Shown: in pieces, positions 22,707-31,859 of the stretch
Layout: every line of letters starts with the position of its first letter
Position numbering within the stretch: position 1 is the stretch's first letter
NCBI RefSeq assembly: GCF_018991925.1
Contig: NW_024754732.1
Coordinates: 1,170,001 to 1,234,000 of the forward strand
Origin: Homarus americanus
Lineage: Eukaryota; Arthropoda; Malacostraca; Decapoda; Nephropidae
Reading direction: 5' to 3'
DNA: 64,000 nt
Notes under the pieces: generated by a model
What the model was told of the DNA's origin: nothing
The model's input: only the letters and a program-made list of their open reading frames with translations
The model's database searches: none
Translations under genes and position numbers: made by a program

Positions 22707-22933
22707 CACCCGGAAGTCTGATGACGAGTGTGTCGAATATCTTGCGAACCAATCAGGTAACTAAGCATATGTCGAGTATCTTGTAAACCAATCAGGTAAC
22801 TGGACATATGTCGAGTATCTTATGAACCAATCAGGTGGCTAAAGGAATATGTCGAGTATCTTGTGAGCCAATCAGTTAACTGGACGTATCCAGTGACACT
22901 CGGGTCGTCCACCTCACCCGGAAGTGTATATAT
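22707..22933 (+). promoter_or_regulatory. Candidate promoter: 4x CCAAT, 2x ETS, TATA
   Basis: Four tandem units of 39, 39, 41 and 39 bp (22731-22888) each carry a CCAATCA box (22749-22755, 22788-22794, 22827-22833, 22868-22874) in the same orientation, usually as AACCAATCAGG, which matches the NF-Y consensus. An identical CACCCGGAAGT (an ETS-family core) sits on each side, at 22707-22717 and 22915-22925. A TATATAT box follows at 22927-22933, which would place a start near 22957. The three candidate exons downstream (to 24398) have consistent GTAAG-type donors, which supports a plus-strand promoter. Transcription itself is inferred. Confidence 0.5.
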
Positions 22934-22956
22934 GACCAGCAGACTATCAAGGATAT

Positions 22957-23110
22957 TGTCGTGTCTGCCTTAATGAACAGAGGAGCCATTCAGGGTGTTG
23001 ACATTGAAGTGAGGCAGTTAATTGGAGGCTCCTATGGTATCGCTTCAACCAATAGACTGACTTTTAACACAACAAATAACCAACCGTGTACGTTCCCATA
23101 AGTGGAATCG
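22957..23110 (+). other. Candidate first exon (transcribed, donor at 23111)
   Basis: The 5' end is set about 30 bp after the TATATAT box. The 3' end is the ATCG|GTAAGA donor at 23110/23111. It contains one 42-codon small ORF that begins soon after the predicted start site. The downstream ATG at 24330 would be the main start in this model, making this exon a 5' leader. The exact start and the donor are untested. Confidence 0.3.
22973..23101 (+). CDS. Candidate 42-codon small ORF in the leader
   Basis: ATG at 22973 to TAA at 23099-23101 encodes 42 residues starting MNRGAIQGVDIEVRQL and ending QPCTFP. Composition is balanced, with no tandem repeats and no obvious signal peptide or membrane segment. 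It begins about 16 nt after the predicted transcription start and stops 9 nt before the GTAAGA donor, so it would lie wholly inside the first exon. The start context is weak (TTA before ATG). If real, it is either an upstream ORF that tunes translation of the downstream ATG or a micropeptide. If the transcription model is wrong, it is a chance frame. No family is recognised. Confidence 0.2.
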   Translation: MNRGAIQGVDIEVRQLIGGSYGIASTNRLTFNTTNNQPCTFP

Positions 23111-23227
23111 GTAAGAAGGAAAAGAGAAAAACGGAAAAGGGAAAACGAGAACAATCAAATAATAAACACGGAATATTGAGAGATACGGTGAGAAAAATAT
23201 ATAAAAATGAGAACAGACTCAGGTGAT

Positions 23228-23229
<2 letters not shown>

Positions 23230-23274
<45 letters not shown>
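23230..23274. repeat. (AG)n microsatellite
   Basis: Pure AG run of about 22 units inside the proposed first intron. Confidence 0.97.
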
Positions 23275-23275
<1 letters not shown>

Positions 23276-23384
23276 ATCATATAACCAGTAATAAAACAAT
23301 AAAAAAATACTGTAGATGCATTACCAAAAGCTCTCTGTGAAGACATTTGTACAGGAAGCGCCAGTCAAAGTAGAACGTCTCCTG

Positions 23385-23401
23385 GTTAGGTTAGGTTAGG
23401 T
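23385..23401. repeat. TTAGG telomere-type repeat, opposite orientation
   Basis: Three GGTTA units. This is the only tract in the window with the TTAGG strand on plus. Confidence 0.9.
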
Positions 23402-23495
23402 CTGGGTTATTGGTGCTTGTGGATATTTGGCTTCAATTTTATTCCCTCTGCATTTTTTTAATTTTTTTTCTCAGATTTAATTGCCCCCTTGAGAG

Positions 23496-23620
<125 letters not shown>

Positions 23621-23671
23621 TTCTCTACTGACATGCTGCCCATAATCAAATTTGTACACGAGATAATAATA

Positions 23672-23699
23672 CTGTTTCTTTTGTCTCTTGCAGGTGAGT
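23672..23699 (+). promoter_or_regulatory. Juxtaposed 3'/5' splice site (recursive-splicing site)
   Basis: A strong pyrimidine tract (CTGTTTCTTTTGTCTCTTG) leads to CAG at 23691-23693, followed at once by GTGAGT at 23694-23699. This is the architecture of a ratchet point: splicing to the AG regenerates a 5' splice site. The alternative reading is an ordinary acceptor whose exon happens to begin GTGAGT. Both use the same acceptor. Confidence 0.55.
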
Positions 23700-23798
23700 A
23701 TCTCTCTGGCCAGTTTGCTTAAGGTGTTCAGAGACTAAACCCACTTCTCTAAACCTTCCTGTCTCCCCCAAACAACCTGTATTCGGACAAGCACCAAC
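23694..23798 (+). other. Candidate noncoding (recursive-splicing type) exon
   Basis: This 105-nt segment lies between the strong acceptor at 23693 and a CCAAC|GTAAGTACT donor at 23798/23799. All three frames contain stop codons, so it cannot be an internal coding exon. It fits a 5' untranslated exon or a recursive-splicing exon that is normally skipped by use of its own regenerated GTGAGT site. It sits between the leader exon and the ATG-bearing exon, with 583- and 494-bp introns on either side. Confidence 0.4.
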
Positions 23799-24292
23799 GT
23801 AAGTACTATTGTTTCTTAAAAGGTCTTATTATCATGTAAGGTCCCCATCATGAGACACGGGTTAGTTTCCTAGTTTAATTATGTTATATGTCAGTATTAT
23901 GAGAGACGAGTACGTGTTTTATATGGGGGCTTGATGCTATGATCGAGGTGGTATATGGTCTCAGTGTTAGGGAGTTGCTGGGTCTTCATCAATAGCCTCT
24001 CTACGTACTGTATTGTTCTCCTCCCTCCGTCACGACTGGGAGATATTGAGAAATGTTTTTCCATCACCCAACGTTATTTTTACGATAAAGTTACACGGTA
24101 CTCGTTGAGAACGGGTTATTTTGATTCTTGGTAATTTTTTTGCGGAAGATAATGTGAAGTCACTTGGTATAACATTAATCTCGAAAAGTTTTATCAAAGA
24201 TGAAAAAATCTGCTTGGAGCCAGTCGGAGCGGTCAAGTTTTCCCGGAGAACATAAGAGGTTCTTTTTTCGTTTTTGTATGTGTGTGTCTCAG

Positions 24293-24398
24293 CTAGTGTG
24301 TTGCCGTAGTGGCGGAGTGAGTGTACAACATGTCGGCTACGACCACCATTATGCAGTCTGTCTCATACCACCCGGCGCCAAGGTTTTCCTCGTCTGCA
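24293..24398 (+). CDS. Candidate start exon of an unrecognised gene (coding 24330-24398)
   Basis: A long T-rich pyrimidine stretch ends in CTCAG at 24292, a good acceptor. The exon then has 37 nt of leader, an in-frame TGA 12 nt before the ATG, and ATG at 24330 in favourable context (ACAACATGT). Twenty-three codons follow, reading MSATTTIMQSVSYHPAPR and then FSSSA, and end exactly at phase 0 on a GCA|GTAAGC donor at 24398/24399. Read-through past the donor meets TAG within three codons, as expected for an intron. Codons are GC-rich relative to the flanks. The N-terminus is Ser/Thr-rich with no signal peptide. I do not recognise the protein. Later exons were not found in the window, so the following intron may be very long. 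Confidence 0.42.
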
Positions 24399-24489
24399 GT
24401 AAGCTAGAGCCGTCGCCAGGACCTGCTGCTTCTACTGCTTACCCTGAACAGTCGCCTGCCTGCGAGTCTGTGGCAGCCGCCTGCCTGCT

Positions 24490-24775
24490 GGCCTGAAGCA
24501 ACACTCGCTTATTAGCTTCCTGTTCCACCTGTTTGCTAACCTGCTTCCGCCGCCCACTTATTGTACTGTTGCATCAACCTGCGTGATGTCCTGTTCCAAT
24601 GTCCTGTTTTCTAGCCTGCTACAACACCCTACTTTATAGCTTGTAGTAACGCCCTGTTTTCTTGCCTGTTGCAACACCCTGCTCACTAGTCTCTTGTAAC
24701 ACCTGCTTATTGGCCTCCTTCCATCACCTGGTTACCGCCAGGTTGTGTCACCAGCCTGCCGCGTCAAGTAATACT
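24490..24775. repeat. Degenerate ~30-bp repeat (CCTGTTGCAACACCCTGC)
   Basis: Seven to nine diverged copies of a CCTGC-TTATTAGCCTGTTGCAACACC-like unit just inside the proposed first coding intron. Confidence 0.7.
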
Positions 24776-25453
24776 CTCCCTCTCCTGTAACAAGTTTAAC
24801 ATATAAGATGCGACATGTGAGTATTTCCTAGAATCTCTTACCACTTGTAAAACCTTGAAAAATTAAGTAACTTTACCCACCCAAAGAGAAGATAAGTTTG
24901 CGTGGTTTAGGCTGAATTACATTTACACATTTTTATCTTGTTGAATAACTTTAGAATACTATTACATACACACTGACCATGATGTTTATGTAGAAAAATA
25001 ATATATACATTTGTTATTACACCTTAAGTATATAAACACACATAAATATATACACACATACACTATAAATACGCACACACACACACACACACAGCTACAT
25101 ATACACATACACACATCCACACACATACACACACGTAGGCTGGAGATCGTGTTCGGGCTTAGCGACTGGGAGGCAATCTGTGGAGGGTCACATGAAAGCC
25201 GCACTGACTAAGGCAATTGCCTTCACTGGTGGGCCCAAGAGTGTAATCTGAGGCTGAGGCGATGTTTTCCTTAACAAAATTGAAATTATATATAAATCCG
25301 GGGTCTCTGAGCTGGCTGGTGACTGTGAGCCTTGGTACATGCTGGCTACATATTGTTAAAGTCTGCTAAGGAAGGTGTTATATGGTGTTCAGATAATGTT
25401 AAAAAGGTAATGAATGCCTTAAATGGAGTGTAGGATTACCTCTTATTATTATA
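24776..25453. other. Unique DNA with a short CA tract
   Basis: A CA/TACACA-rich segment at about 25035-25135 with a short pure CA run near 25075-25093. Otherwise unique and without a supported gene. Confidence 0.55.

Positions 25454-25509
<56 letters not shown>
25454..25509. repeat. (TTA)n microsatellite
   Basis: About 18 TTA units. Confidence 0.96.
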
Positions 25510-26391
25510 CTATGACAGTATAATAACAGAAGAGCATAAAGTATAGAACAAATAAAAACGAATTGAAACCCATCGATAAGTCATTCGATTCTGCTCCCCA
25601 AAAAACAAAAGACAAACACTTCTTCAGGACGATATTTTTTTGTAAACAAATATTTGTTCTCCCGAGGACAAAAGTTGGTGAGGAAAAATATCTCGAGTAG
25701 GAGAGACTTTTGCTTCGCCTGTCCTCACAGACTTTATTAATAGTGTATTAGAGGTGGAAGATGGTCCGAGTATTATATTAAGTTCTGGTATATTGTATGA
25801 GGAGAGTGTGAAGTGATGAGAACGAGTTGCTTGACAAATTCTAAAGGACTTTTAATATGAAGTAGAATAAACTGGGTATGGTAATAGTAGTAGTAGTAGT
25901 AGAAGACGAAATAGAAGGAGTAGTAGTTATCGACGTCATATTAGTCGTAGTATACCTCGTAGTTGTAGTAATAGCCGTAGTAGTGAAGTACATGACAAGG
26001 TCCAGGTGACACGTGATACGGCCTCACTCATGGGGGAGTAGTGGGGAGGATGGGGAGAAGGGGTGAGATGGGAGGGTGATACGGAAGGGGGTGGGAGAGG
26101 AGGACTATGAGAGGGGAGTGGGATGATATAGGAGAGGGATGAGAGGGGAGGGGGGAGGAAGGAAAGGGGGTGAGAGGGAAGGAAGTGGAAGAAGGTGGTA
26201 GGGGGAACTTTGAAGTTAAGAGGATTTCACATTTTTGCCGACAGGACTATTTCCGTGAGTAATTAAAGATTTATTATAACTATGACAGATTTTTTTTTCC
26301 AATCGATCATGGGCTTAATTATTGTATATTGATTTTGTTTATATATAAAAATTTTAATAACTTGGAGAACAAAAAATAGTAAAACAGTCAT
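25510..26391. other. Unique DNA with TAG-rich and G-rich tracts
   Basis: TAGTAG triplets lie at about 25886-25985. A purine-rich, G-run-rich segment lies at 26035-26210. No gene is seen. Confidence 0.5.
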
Positions 26392-26476
26392 ACCTAACCT
26401 AACCTAACCTAACCAAACCTAACCAAACCAAACCTAACCAAACCAAACCTAACCAAACCAAACCTAACCAAACCTA
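26392..26476. repeat. AACCT/AACCA variant telomere-type repeat
   Basis: Pure AACCT units on the left grade into an ordered AACCTAACCAAACCA pattern on the right. Confidence 0.93.
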
Positions 26477-26685
26477 CTGTAAGAACTCTATGCACAGAGA
26501 TCAACACTAAAATTGACCCTTACAGTTAAAAACTCCCAAAACAAAAACACGACAAAAACATTATAACCAAAACAAACAAAGTCAAAGTTAAGTCAGTTTG
26601 ATGTGGTTATGTTTTGTTTCATTTGTTGACATTTTCCTCACTACAAAATTTTTGGTTAACAGGTAATGTCAGGTGATCAAAGAGA

Positions 26686-27045
26686 GAGTGTGTGTGTGTG
26701 TGTGTGTGCGTCCTCTCTCTTACCATCTCTCCCTTCCCTATAAAACAAGTTTCTCCCCTCCATCATCATCGTCATTTCCTTTTCCCTTCCTCATCTCCCT
26801 CACCTCCCCTCCCCGCCCCTCTATAAATAAATTTCCCTCCCTCAGTGTCCCTCTACCTTCCCTAAAGCAACATTTCCTCCCTCCTTCACCGCTACCCTTC
26901 CCCATCTCTTAACCAGTATTCCTTCCCCCTTTCCTCCCTCACCACCCTTTCCTCCCTCCCTCATCACCCTTTCCTCCCTCCCTCATCACCCTTTCCTCCC
27001 TCCCTCACCACCCTTTCCTCCTTCCCAACACCCCCACCCTCTCTG
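26686..27045. repeat. GT run followed by pyrimidine-rich repeats
   Basis: (GT)n lies at 26686-26707, followed by CT/CCCTTCC-rich sequence. About five copies of a 21-22 bp unit (ACCCTTTCCTCCCTCCCTCA) occupy 26940-27020. The plus frame here (Ser/Pro/Phe) is composition-driven. Confidence 0.85.
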
Positions 27046-27280
27046 TCCTCTGCCAGACGCACAATTTTTTCCTCAATCTGTTTGTCATTTTAGGAATTAA
27101 TTATTTTGCTTTGGTCAGGACGGGAATAGTTTGACTTTCGTGTACAGACCTGACGGGAACAACAGGTTTTCTTAAGACAGGAACAAATTAAGGCACAGTT
27201 CCCTTCCCTCCTCCTCGACGCAGCGCTGTTCCATGAGTCAGTACTGAAATGCAAGCTCGAGATTCGCTTTGAACTTATAG
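27046..27280. other. Unique spacer
   Basis: Short unique sequence between arrays. No gene is seen. Confidence 0.6.
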
Positions 27281-27735
27281 TAAACGTTGAAAAAAAAAAG
27301 TTCCTAGCGTCATTTAACGTAGGATTAACGTTGAAATGATCGTCTTAGTGTCATTTCAACGTATGCTAAACGCTGAAATAATGTGACAGAATTTTTTGAC
27401 GCAGAATTATCGCTGAAATAAAAACCTTAGCATCATTTCAACGCAAAATTAACGCTGAATAAAACCTTTAGCATCATTTCAACGCAAAATTAACGCTGAA
27501 TAAAACCTTTAGCATCATTTCAACGCAAAATTAACGCTGAATGAAAGACTTAGCACCATTTCAACGCAAAATTAACGCTGAAATAAAAGCTTTAGTGCAA
27601 TTTCAACGCAGAATATACCCTAAATAAAAGCCGAAGCATCATTTCAACGCAAAATTAACGCTGACTAAATCCCTTAGCACCATTTCAACGCAAAATTAAC
27701 GCTGAAATAAAACCCTTGGCATCATTTTCCTGTCA
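27281..27735. repeat. 41-bp minisatellite with an internal dyad
   Basis: About eleven copies of a unit around TTTCAACGCAAAATTAACGC followed by TGAATAAAACCTTTAGCATCA. Each unit has an imperfect inverted repeat (TTCAACGC against ACGCTGAA) about 7-8 nt apart, so every copy can form a small hairpin. Left-hand copies are the most diverged and central ones nearly identical. Confidence 0.93.
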
Positions 27736-28027
27736 TTTCAGCAGCGAGCCAACGTCTTATACCTATAGAGTCTCTATGGCAACGACTTAGGAAACTGTTA
27801 AGGTAATTATGAATGGACTTAGTGACATGTTAGTAGACGACGGTAATTAGGTTAGTGTTCAGGTATGGTTTTTAATACTCTGTCTGTCTGTCTGTATCTG
27901 TCTGTCTTTCTGTCTGTCTGTCTCATTCTGTTTTATCTATTTCTGTCTGTCTATATATATCTGTCTCTCTCTCTCTCTCTCTTTCTCTCTCTTGGACTTG
28001 AGATGATAATATAAATAGAAAATAATA

Positions 28028-28083
<56 letters not shown>

Positions 28084-28559
28084 ACATCACAAAACGTAGA
28101 GAAAACAAATGAAAACAATAAACAATAAAAGAGAATGACACAGAAGGAACAACATCAGATCTGAAATAAATAAATAAATAAAAAGTTAAGAGAGGATAAT
28201 GGGTGAAAGGATAACGACCAAAGTTAAACACACTCCAGTAGACGCTGTGGCCATCCCCACCTCTGTAACGTGACGCCAAATTGGGGATGAGTGGGCGAGC
28301 GAGTGGGAGTAGAGAGGGATAGGAAGAGAGAGGATGAGAGTGAGGATGAGAGAATGGATAGAGGAGGAGAGAGTGGAGGAATGAGAAGGGTGAGGAGAGA
28401 ATGTAGAGAGAGGATGAGAGAATGGAGAGAGAGGATGAGAGAATGGATAGAGGAGGAGAGAGGGAGAGGGACGAGGAGAGAGGAAAAGAGTGAGAGAGAT
28501 AGAGAGAGAGTGTGAGAGAGTAGAGAAAGAGAGCATGGTTACAGCAGACTATAATAAAC
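27736..28559. repeat. Tetranucleotide CTGT, CT and AG runs
   Basis: CTGT units lie at about 27883-27925, CT at 27964-27992, (GA)n at 28032-28081, and an imperfect GAGAG/GGATGAGAG purine tract at 28290-28530. The rest is short unique sequence. Open frames over these runs (LSLSLS, SRERE types) are artefacts. Confidence 0.85.
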
Positions 28560-28685
28560 CTTCGGTACACAAGGAGGCAGAGAATAGCCGGCACTTCACT
28601 CCCCTAGCTAACGCCCTGGGATCGAACTAATGACCCTTAGGACGGGATACGAGCACTGTATCCACTCTGCTACCACACACCCCTA
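28560..28685 (-). mobile_element. tRNA-derived SINE (minus orientation)
   Basis: On the minus strand an A box (TAGCAGAGTGG, 28662-28672) and a B box (AGTTCGATCCC, 28618-28628) are spaced as in the SINE at 19862-20008. A downstream segment reading AGGGGAGTGAAGTGCCGGCT follows. No foldable complete tRNA is seen. The head differs in sequence from the other SINE, so this is a different subfamily or family. Confidence 0.65.
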
Positions 28686-28689
28686 ACAA

Positions 28690-29290
28690 TCTTAAACCAT
28701 GGCGTAATTGTTCCTGGTCTACTATATGCATTTGAAGGAAGAGAAATGTGAAAAATATAAGAGTTTTGGAGGAGGAAACCAGCCATAGAAAGGGATAAAG
28801 TTGAGAATGAAGAGGGAATTAAGGAGGGAAAGACATCAGGATGACGTATTAATGATGGTAGTGTAGGGAAGATGATGGAGGAGAACCAGGTGATGACTTA
28901 TAACATAGTGGGAACAGGTGAAGGAGGGAGAGGTATAGTCCGCCCCAGAGATGATTTATATAAACAAACAACTGAGTTACTAGACAATAAACTTCCTCAA
29001 AACATCAGGAAATATTTGAGTCATGATGAAGAATTAAATGATAAGGAAATCGGGTTCTCACTTCACACTCCATTAACCTAACAAACTGAGGGAATGTTAA
29101 GGTTATTTAGTAATTTGTAAGACTTACGCCATTTCTTCCGCTACATTGAATAAAAAGTTAAAGGTTACAGTTATTCACGAGAATTTATGTATAGTCAGAA
29201 TGATAGATAAATGGAAAGTTATTCAGAATTTTCGTAATGTTTTTTTTTATTGATGAATAATTCCTAAACATCAGAATTATTGTTAACAGG
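28690..29290. other. Unique DNA, no gene supported
   Basis: Purine-leaning unique sequence. A 69-codon plus frame (28872-29081) is balanced in composition but has no splice, start or motif support. Confidence 0.5.
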
Positions 29291-29297
29291 AGACAAA

Positions 29298-29385
29298 ACA
29301 AGAAGTAATTGGTATACTTGACAACATTGGCAACTCTTTTACTTCTTGTCAGAGTATACGAGTATATCCAGTGTTGCCAACTGTT
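29298..29385. repeat. Nested palindromic segment (degenerate MITE?)
   Basis: ACAAGAAGTAA (29298-29308) is inverted at 29339-29349. GTATACTTGACAA (from 29312) is inverted with a one-base bulge ending near 29358. CAGTGTTGCCAACT follows at 29370. Several short overlapping inverted repeats in under 90 bp suggest the remains of a foldback transposon. Confidence 0.4.
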
Positions 29386-30568
29386 GTTATTGCGTATATT
29401 CAGGATAATAAAACAGTATGTATCTCATTAAGTGAAATGTTGTCAATGACTTTTAGTTTATAGATAAAGAAAACACCAGACCGACGTTTTTGAAACAGAC
29501 AGACAGACAGACAGACTACGACTTATCAGACAGTTCTATTAAGCACATATCCGGCCAGCTATTAACACGCGTCTCTAACATAATCAGAATAAACTGGACA
29601 ATAAATGCTGCATCATGACTGTTAAGAAACTGGTATTTTTCATCTCAATATCCAGTCTTTTTTTTTTTCACCCCCTCTCTTGGCACCTATTCCAGTCCTC
29701 CTGACACTCATTCCCGCTAAATGGCCGCGTTTCTTTTTAATGAATCCACTTTTAGTTGGTTGTACACACTCACACTACTCGCTGCTACACCACTTCCTGT
29801 TTGAATGTGTTTATTTAATTGGTTATCCTTCCGTTTTTTGTATTCTTTCTATATTATCACTTATTGTATGGTCTTTGATTTCTCCATTCACATAATAATA
29901 CAGTTTGTTTATCACTCTATGTCTACCTACTTCTTGTTTGCTGGTAAAAAAGGTAAACACTCGCGTCTTATTCATATTATAAGTACCTCTCACACCTAAC
30001 TTGTTATCACGACCAGCTTTAGTACACCTCACCTCTAATCTTTAATGGCATTTCTCTATACAGTCATCTATTATCATATATTTCCTCTGTTTATAGTTTT
30101 ACCTGTACCATTTTGCTCTCATTGCCTCGCCTCCTATCCCCGTAATTCTTGTAATGTTGTTTTAGGCAGCTGTCCCCCTACTCTGGTCTGTTGTGCTTTG
30201 TGTAAAAGGAAGTTTTTGCATTGACCATAGGCAACTCTTTTCATTAGTTTTCATCCGTTTCATTAGTGTTTCCATAGTTTTCATAATCTCTTAGCGGGGG
30301 TCATTCCTCCTCCTCCTCTTCCTCTTCCTCTTGCTCTTCTTCTTCCTCTCTGATGGGGTCTTCCCCCCTCTCTCCTCCCTGGCGTCATCTCCCAACCGCA
30401 CCTCACCTCCCTACACGGTAATATCCATTTTATCAAGAATCTATTTATAACTTATCCTTGAAGACATATAATTATAGATTGATAATACTTAAGGCGATAT
30501 ATGCAGGAAATATCTTATGCTGGGGGAAAACACAACTAGGAAAGCAATGTAGAGAGATCGCGGATATC

Positions 30569-30570
<2 letters not shown>
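29386..30570. other. Unique DNA with small tracts
   Basis: (ACAG)n lies at 29499-29516. A CT-rich pyrimidine tract lies at 30300-30370. Otherwise unique, with no gene supported. Confidence 0.5.

Positions 30571-30632
<62 letters not shown>
30571..30632. repeat. (CT)n microsatellite
   Basis: About 31 CT units. Confidence 0.97.
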
Positions 30633-30635
<3 letters not shown>

Positions 30636-30803
30636 GAGTATCCTAGTGGTAAGGGGGAGGAAGGGAAGCGACAGATGAAAGCCCTACTGGAGGAGAGATC
30701 TGAAGGAGGGCTGTGTTGTGACTTCTTATGATACGTGTTTGTCAAGAGAACTGCAGACGACATCCCTATCCTGCTACAACCTTCAGATAGTAAACATGAG
30801 ACA

Positions 30804-30876
30804 CTAACCTAACCTAACCTAACCTAACCTAACCTAACCTAACCTATCCTAACCTCACTTAACCTAACTTAACCTA
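30804..30876. repeat. Interstitial AACCT (telomere-type) repeat
   Basis: About ten perfect AACCT units, then variants (AACCTCACTT, AACCTAACTT). Confidence 0.93.
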
Positions 30877-30929
30877 GCAGAAGGTAATGTTTCTTACCCG
30901 TAACCACAACAAAGTAACAGGGACCAAAG

Positions 30930-31283
30930 TGTGTGTGTGTGTGTGTGTTAGGGAAGGGAAGCCCAGCAAGTTGTGTGAGTATTGGTGGTGGTGGCTTGTT
31001 GCGTCAGCTGGTTGTGTCTGGATCGGTTACTCCACCAACACCACCACCACACACTTTTTACCTCCTATGGCTGTTATATTGTCTCAGTCTCACCTTTTAA
31101 CTCGTTTGTTGTTGTTTTTTGTGTGTGTGTTTTTATGTGTGTGTTTTTATGTGTGTGTTTTTGTGTGTGTGTTTTTGCGTGTGTGTTTTTTTTTAACCAT
31201 TATCGAGTTTGGGATGTTTTGAATTTACGTGTTTTTTGTGATGACTTTGATAAGACTCGTTGGTGAGACTCTTTGAAACATTG

Positions 31284-31329
<46 letters not shown>
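30930..31329. repeat. GT, GTGTGTTTTTAT and CT runs
   Basis: (GT)n lies at 30930-30949, five copies of a 16-bp GTGTGTGTTTTTATGT-like unit at about 31111-31190, and (CT)n at 31289-31329. Cys/Val/Phe-rich open frames here are artefacts. Confidence 0.9.
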
Positions 31330-31332
<3 letters not shown>

Positions 31333-31414
31333 AATATTATGTCGAGCCATTTTATGAGGAAGGTGATTTAGTTTTGGCAATATATATCTATTATGGATTA
31401 AGGCGGTGATATAA

Positions 31415-31852
31415 AGGTGGTGATAAATGGTGTCAGGAGGAGGGTAGAGTGGTGGCGTAGTAGTGGTGGTAGATGGTGTCAGGAGGAGGGTAGAGTGGTG
31501 GTATAGTAGTGGTGGTAGATGTGTCAGGAGGAGGGTAGAGTGGTGGTATAGTAGTGGTGGTAGATGTGTCAGGAGGAGGGTAGAGTGGTGGTATAGTAGT
31601 GGTGGTAGATGGTGTCAGGATAAGGGTAGAGTGGTGGCATAGTAGTGGTGGTGGTAGATGGTGTCAGGAGGAGGGTAGAGTGGTGGCATATAGTGGTGGT
31701 AGATGGTGTCAGGAGGAGGGTAGAGTGGTGGCATAGTAGTGGTGGTAGATGGTGTCAGATTGAGGGTAGAGTGGTGGCATAGTAGTGGTGGTAGATGGTG
31801 TCAGGAGGAGGGTAGAGTGGTGGCATAGTAGTGGTGGTAGATGGTGTCAGAA
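31415..31852. repeat. 46-bp minisatellite, about nine copies
   Basis: The unit GGTGTCAGGAGGAGGGTAGA, GTGGTGGCATAGTAGTGGTG, GTAGAT (46 bp) is repeated with single-base indels and an extra GGT in one copy. Noncoding. Confidence 0.95.
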
Positions 31853-31859
31853 ACGAAGG

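Noticed and set aside
27923..28594. 223-codon minus frame
   Set aside because: Ser/Leu-rich translation of CT/GA microsatellites and purine-rich DNA.
28560..28685. tRNA gene
   Set aside because: A and B boxes are present but no complete cloverleaf or acceptor-stem pairing; a SINE head explains it better. The same applies to 19862-20008.
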